Source: Mytilus trossulus
Taxonomy: Eukaryota; Mollusca; Bivalvia; Mytilida; Mytilidae
Assembly: GCF_036588685.1 (NCBI RefSeq)
Contig: NC_086374.1
Coordinates: 37,812,886 to 37,876,885, forward strand
DNA length: 64,000 bases
Direction of reading: 5' to 3'
Shown: piece by piece, positions 59,986 to 64,000 of the stretch
How positions within the stretch are numbered: the first letter of the stretch is position 1
Layout of the letters: the number at the start of each line of letters is the position of its first letter
Notes under the pieces: generated by a model
What the model saw: the letters and a program-made list of their open reading frames with translations, nothing else
Told to the model about the DNA's origin: nothing
Database searches by the model: none
Translations under genes and position numbers: made by a program

Positions 59986-60860
59986 TAGTCCGAGATTACT
60001 CTGACGTCCAACGGCTGTTATGCCAGACAAGCTGGGGCCGTGGGACGTCAGAGCTTGTCCCGTATCAAAAAGTGGATATTTGCCCACCCAAAATGGATGC
60101 GCTACTTCATCGCTTCTGGAGCCGACTGAGGGCCTTGGAATTATATAAATCGGGCATCAATCTCTTCATTTTTCATTTATCTTTTCATATATGTAAGTTT
60201 CACCTACCTGCCAACCATTATTTTTCTATATTTTAACAGTTTTTAAAGAGACCCGTCGGTTTATGCATTATGCCTTTCATTTTCAAAGATTATCACGTGA
60301 CCACGAGAAAACAGTGCAAATAACCATAATGTAACTCCTCGTTCATTTACGATGCAAGATACCTAAATGTCCGAGAGCTTCCGATTGTTATCGTGGTCGG
60401 CACTAGATGCTTACTACCAATCTCCTGTAAAAGGAGGTGAAAAAACGTGGTTGCTTCTAAATGTTAACACATCGATCTCCTATAAAGGAGGTTAAAAAAT
60501 ATAAATATTTGCATATTTGAGTCTCGAGGCCACGAACTCTCTCGTAACTTGACGTCCATTTGAAAGTGAAAGTCAAAATGCATAAACCGACGGGTCTCTG
60601 TAAAAACTGTTAAAATATAGAAAAATAAAGGTTGGCAGGTAGGTGAAACTTACATATATGAAAAGATAAATGAAAAATGAAGAGATTGATGCCCGATTTA
60701 TATAATTCCAAGGCCCTCAGTCGGCTCCAGAAGCGATGAAGTAGCGCATCCATTTTGGGTGGGCAAATATCCACTTTTTGATACGGGACAAGCTCTGACG
60801 TCCCACGGCCCCAGCTTGTCTGGCATAACAGCCGTTGGACGTCAGAGTAATCTCGGACTA
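59986..60860. mobile_element. 875-bp Mutator-like element with about 300-bp inverted arms
   Basis: Termini TAGTCCGAGATTACTCTGAC and exact inverse. The arms 59986-60290 and 60557-60860 are identical over at least the outer 240 bp. A 9-bp duplication AGCATTAGG flanks it (59977-59985, 60861-60869), typical of MULEs. The interior has two CTCCTRTAAARGGAGGT hairpins (60421-60490) and no transposase. Confidence 0.9.
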
Positions 60861-60869
60861 AGCATTAGG

Positions 60870-62222
60870 CAAATGAATCAAAAGATTATATTCTATTATG
60901 CCCACTCCATCTATATCTCTCGTTTATTCATACTTTGACTTTGCTGAAAACAGATACATACATTATCTTATACATATTCTTCATATTTAAAAAAAAAGGA
61001 AAGAAAAGAAGCTCAATCTCTTTCTTCCTCATAAATGTTTTATTTCTTCATCTATCAATATATTATAAAAAAAAAATATCTGCTCGTATATTAAAATAAC
61101 CCATTAAATACAAATTCTTTATATCTAAATAAATATATTTATTAATAGTATCGGAAGCACATGACTTGTTTGTGTTTGTTTATGTTCAACACGTGTTGAT
61201 GAGCACATGGTTGCATACCTGGTTTGTTATTGTATGATTTGATTGGCTATTGTATGTCGCAATGCAGGTATTCTACCCGTTTGTACGAGGGTAGGATCGT
61301 GATTCTCGTGCAGAATCTCATTATAAATATAAGATATTTTTATAACCAGTTATTCGAAGTTCTGCCTTTACAGAGTAGCATACCTTCCGTTTCGTTATAC
61401 ACATCCCCCACCCACCCCACCCATTTTGATAGATTTAAGTTAGACAGTAATGATGTGACAAGATATATTGTAATAATAATGTATTTATTGTGTTTTGTAG
61501 ATTGTTGTTGATTTTGATTTTTAGTGGGATGGAGTCCCGATACGATGTTTTGTTATATTGAGAAAATTGTGTGATTTACTAGGAGTAATTTGATGCAGAT
61601 GGACGTTTGAATGACAATTGAAATATGAATATATATGAAATGGTTTTGTTGTTTGAAGAAAAATAAAGTATAAGTGTGCTACTCACAAGGAGAGCTCATT
61701 CCTATTGTATACATGTGTTGAGTTTTATTGACTAAATAATTTATGTTCGGTTAAGCTTGGCGAATTAGAACATAATAATAAAAAAATGTTTCCTTGTCGC
61801 TAAATAGTTTCTTGTCGCTTCTTGTCGCTTCTTGCCGCTTCTTGACGCTTCTTATTGCTTCTCGACGCTTCTTGTCGCTATTTAGTGAGACCCAGAAAAG
61901 CTGATCTTGTAACTACAACTTCCAACATGTAAATATACTATGTACTAGTAAATGACACAAGTTGAGATGACAGTTATGAGACCTTAATCCACAATTTTAT
62001 CTTCTAACCCATCACATGAATACTTTTTCATAGCCTATTCCGTTCATGACAACTACGAATTTTGAAAAAAAGGGGGAGGGCATATCCCCAAAGAATTTAT
62101 GGTCAAATCGATACCTGGTTAATGTGGCTAAGGCTTCTAAAATAAAATTGATAGAATCTTTTTTAAATTTGTTAAAGTGATGTTTTGAACGAGATTTTTT
62201 TCAAAAATATAATGATAAGTAT
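60870..62222. other. Intergenic, AT-rich
   Basis: One feature: a CTTGTCGCTT minisatellite at 61792-61885, the inverse orientation of the GCGACAAGAA array near 59.1 kb. The outer ends also match (GGTCTCTCTAATTAGCGAC versus GTCTCACTAAATAGCGAC). No gene supported. Confidence 0.5.
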
Positions 62223-62231
62223 GGGTCACTG

Positions 62232-62350
62232 TAGTCCAAATAATAATGACGTCTTGAAAGGCTATTATAATTTTTTTCTTAGACACCTTACTTCGGCTTG
62301 AAAGAATAAAAGTGTAATAGCTTTTCAAGACGTCATAATTATTTGGACTA
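62232..62350. mobile_element. 119-bp MITE with 9-bp target duplication
   Basis: TAGTCCAAATAATAATGACG ... ATTATTTGGACTA, flanked by GGGTCACTG at 62223-62231 and 62351-62359. Shares the TAGTCC terminus and 9-bp duplication with the 59986-60860 element. Confidence 0.85.
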
Positions 62351-62389
62351 GGGTCACTGGACTGGACTGGGGCGGCAATCAAATGTTGT

Positions 62390-63392
62390 CCGTGCATTAA
62401 CTCATGAACCGTTCAACCAAAGCTTTTAAAATTTTAATACTTTGTTACTGACAACCAAATGAAGGTCAAGTTCAATAATGCAGTTTTGACTTTTACCGTT
62501 CAGGAGTTATGGTTCTTGAAAGATGGAAAAATGGAGTTTCCAGTCGTGTCAGTGCATTAACTCATGAACGGTTCAACCAAAGCTTTTAAAACTTTAATAT
62601 GTTTTTACTGACAACTAAATGAAGGTCAAGTTCAATAATGGCGATTTTGACTTTTACTGTTCAGGAGTTATGGTTCTTGAAAAATGGAAAAATGGAGTTT
62701 CGAGTCTTGTCTGTGCATTAACTCATGAACCGTTTAACCAAAGCTTTCAAAAGTTCAATATGTAGTTACTGACAACTAAATGAAGGTCAAGTTCAATAAT
62801 GGTGATTTTGACTTTTACCGTTCTGGAGTTATGGTTCTTGAAAGATGGAAAAACGGAGTTTCCAGTTGTGTCTGTGCATTTACGCATGAACTGTTCTACC
62901 AAATTCTTTCCAAATTTTAATATGTTGTTACTGATGATAAAATGAAGGTCAAGTTCAATAATGACGATTTTGACTTTTACCGTTCTGGAGTTAAGGTTCT
63001 TGAAAGATGGAAAAATGGAGTTTCCAGTCGTGTTTGTGCATTTACGCATGAACTGTTCTACCAAATCTTCCCAAATTTTAATATGTTGTTACTGATGACA
63101 AAATAGAGGTCAAGTTCAATAATGACGATTTTGACTTCTACCATTCAGGAGTTATGGTTCTTGAAAGATCGTAAAATGGCATTTCCATTCAATTTGTTGA
63201 ATTTACTCATGAACCATTCAATCTAAGCTTTTCAAATTTTAATATGTTGATACTGATCAAAGTTGAGGTCAAATTTGATATTGACGATTTTTACTTTCAC
63301 CGTTCATCAGTTATGGTTCTTGTGATATTTGCAGAACACAAATAAATGTTAATAAATCCGGTTTGCTGTCGTTGTGACAGCCTCTTGTTACT
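62390..63392 (+). mobile_element. Six-unit tandem element, period about 160 bp, with hairpin end
   Basis: Units start GTGCATTAACTCATGAAC at 62392, 62552, 62713, 62874, 63036 and (decayed) about 63200, each with AAGGTCAAGTTCAATAATG and GGAGTTATGGTTCTTGAAA. It ends in the hairpin GCTGTC/GACAGC (63366-63382). The - strand frames across it are artefacts. Confidence 0.8.
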
Positions 63393-64000
63393 TGTTTTCT
63401 CATGTTTAGGTTGATGTTTGTGCTTTGTGTTTCCCCATATTTATTTCCGTGTTTTGTGTCATTACTCTACACTTCTCTTGCTTGTCATGCTTTTGATAAA
63501 AAAAAAAGTCACCTTGGATATCAAATTACTTCTGTGAATGATTATGAATAAAATTATTTTTTTCAAATCAAGATTTCAAGATTTTATTGTAAAGCAACGC
63601 TCAGACGCATATATATGTATAACAGAATATTTTTATTTCCAATTCTGCTTGTAATAAAAAAAAAAAAAGTAACATGAGTAAACCAGGACTCATTCAAAGT
63701 CACCTCGCATATCAAATTACTTAGATATGAATGATTATGAATAAAATTATTTTTTTCAAATCAAGATTTCAAGATTTTATTGTAAAGCAACGCTCAGACA
63801 CATACATATGAAACAGAATATTTTTATTGTAACATGAGGTACATAAATACAATGGTAAACATGATTTAAATTACAAAGGAAACATTAAAAAAAAAAATGA
63901 TAATAATAAAAAACCATAAAAAAAAACCAATAAAATAAAAAAATAAAAAAATAAGACAAATTAATATACATATATATCACAATAAGTTATTCAGCTTTTT
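63393..64000. other. Duplicated AT-rich segment and A-rich tail
   Basis: A segment of about 130 bp (GTCACCT...ATATCAAATTACTT to GAATATTTTTATT) occurs at about 63508-63640 and again at 63700-63830. 63880-63960 is A-rich. A - strand transcript end is possible (TTTTATT reads AATAAAA) but cannot be shown. Confidence 0.5.

Noticed and set aside
59986..60860. Large palindrome as an assembly artefact
   Set aside because: A 9-bp direct duplication flanks it and the termini recur in the 119-bp element, which fits transposition better; long reads would settle it.
62747..63064. 105-codon frame on the - strand with internal repeats
   Set aside because: It is created by the 160-bp tandem array and mirrors two units.

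Overview
This window is eukaryotic genomic DNA, AT-rich, with long introns, no operons and many dispersed repeats. Several repeats (the AGACGCGCGTTTCGTCTACA family, the CATACCACATCTTCTT family, tandem arrays of about 160 bp ending in GC hairpins) are ones I associate with Mytilus-type marine bivalves. That species-group call rests on recognition, not on a search.

Two spliced protein-coding genes can be reconstructed. Gene 1 (+ strand, five exons, 6243-22043) encodes a 532-residue secreted, cysteine-containing protein. Its C-terminal half resembles the legumain/caspase-like (C13, clan CD) fold but lacks the catalytic His and Cys, so it looks like a pseudoprotease. Gene 2 (- strand, six exons, 58994 down to 46648) is a clear TMEM19 orthologue of 326 residues (DUF92 family). 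At the start of its third coding exon a 54-bp unit containing the 3' splice site and the first 36 exon bases is repeated five times in frame. This leaves four usable-looking tandem acceptors and is the most striking observation in the window.

Layout. 1-4.1 kb: dispersed repeats, two reverse-transcriptase scraps and a 32-bp tandem array. 4.1-6.2 kb: upstream of gene 1. 6.2-23.2 kb: gene 1, its introns holding MITEs, palindromes and repeats. 23.2-34.7 kb: repeat-rich intergenic DNA with a degenerate reverse transcriptase on the - strand, two long tandem-repeat elements and a head-to-head pair of tRNA-derived SINEs. 34.7-43.6 kb: a decayed Ty3/gypsy-type retrotransposon (RT, RNase H, integrase, zinc-finger tail) interrupted in its integrase by a dispersed repeat. 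That repeat is itself interrupted by a 4.4-kb element with inverted arms carrying gag/protease-like remnants. 43.6-46.6 kb: tandem-repeat elements downstream of TMEM19. 46.6-59.0 kb: TMEM19. 59.0-64.0 kb: TMEM19 upstream region, a Mutator-like element with 9-bp target duplications and about 300-bp near-identical inverted arms, a miniature relative of it, and a 160-bp tandem array.

The two genes are unrelated and oriented toward each other across the retrotransposon region. I see no functional link between them. No rRNA, canonical tRNA, CRISPR or prokaryotic feature is supported.
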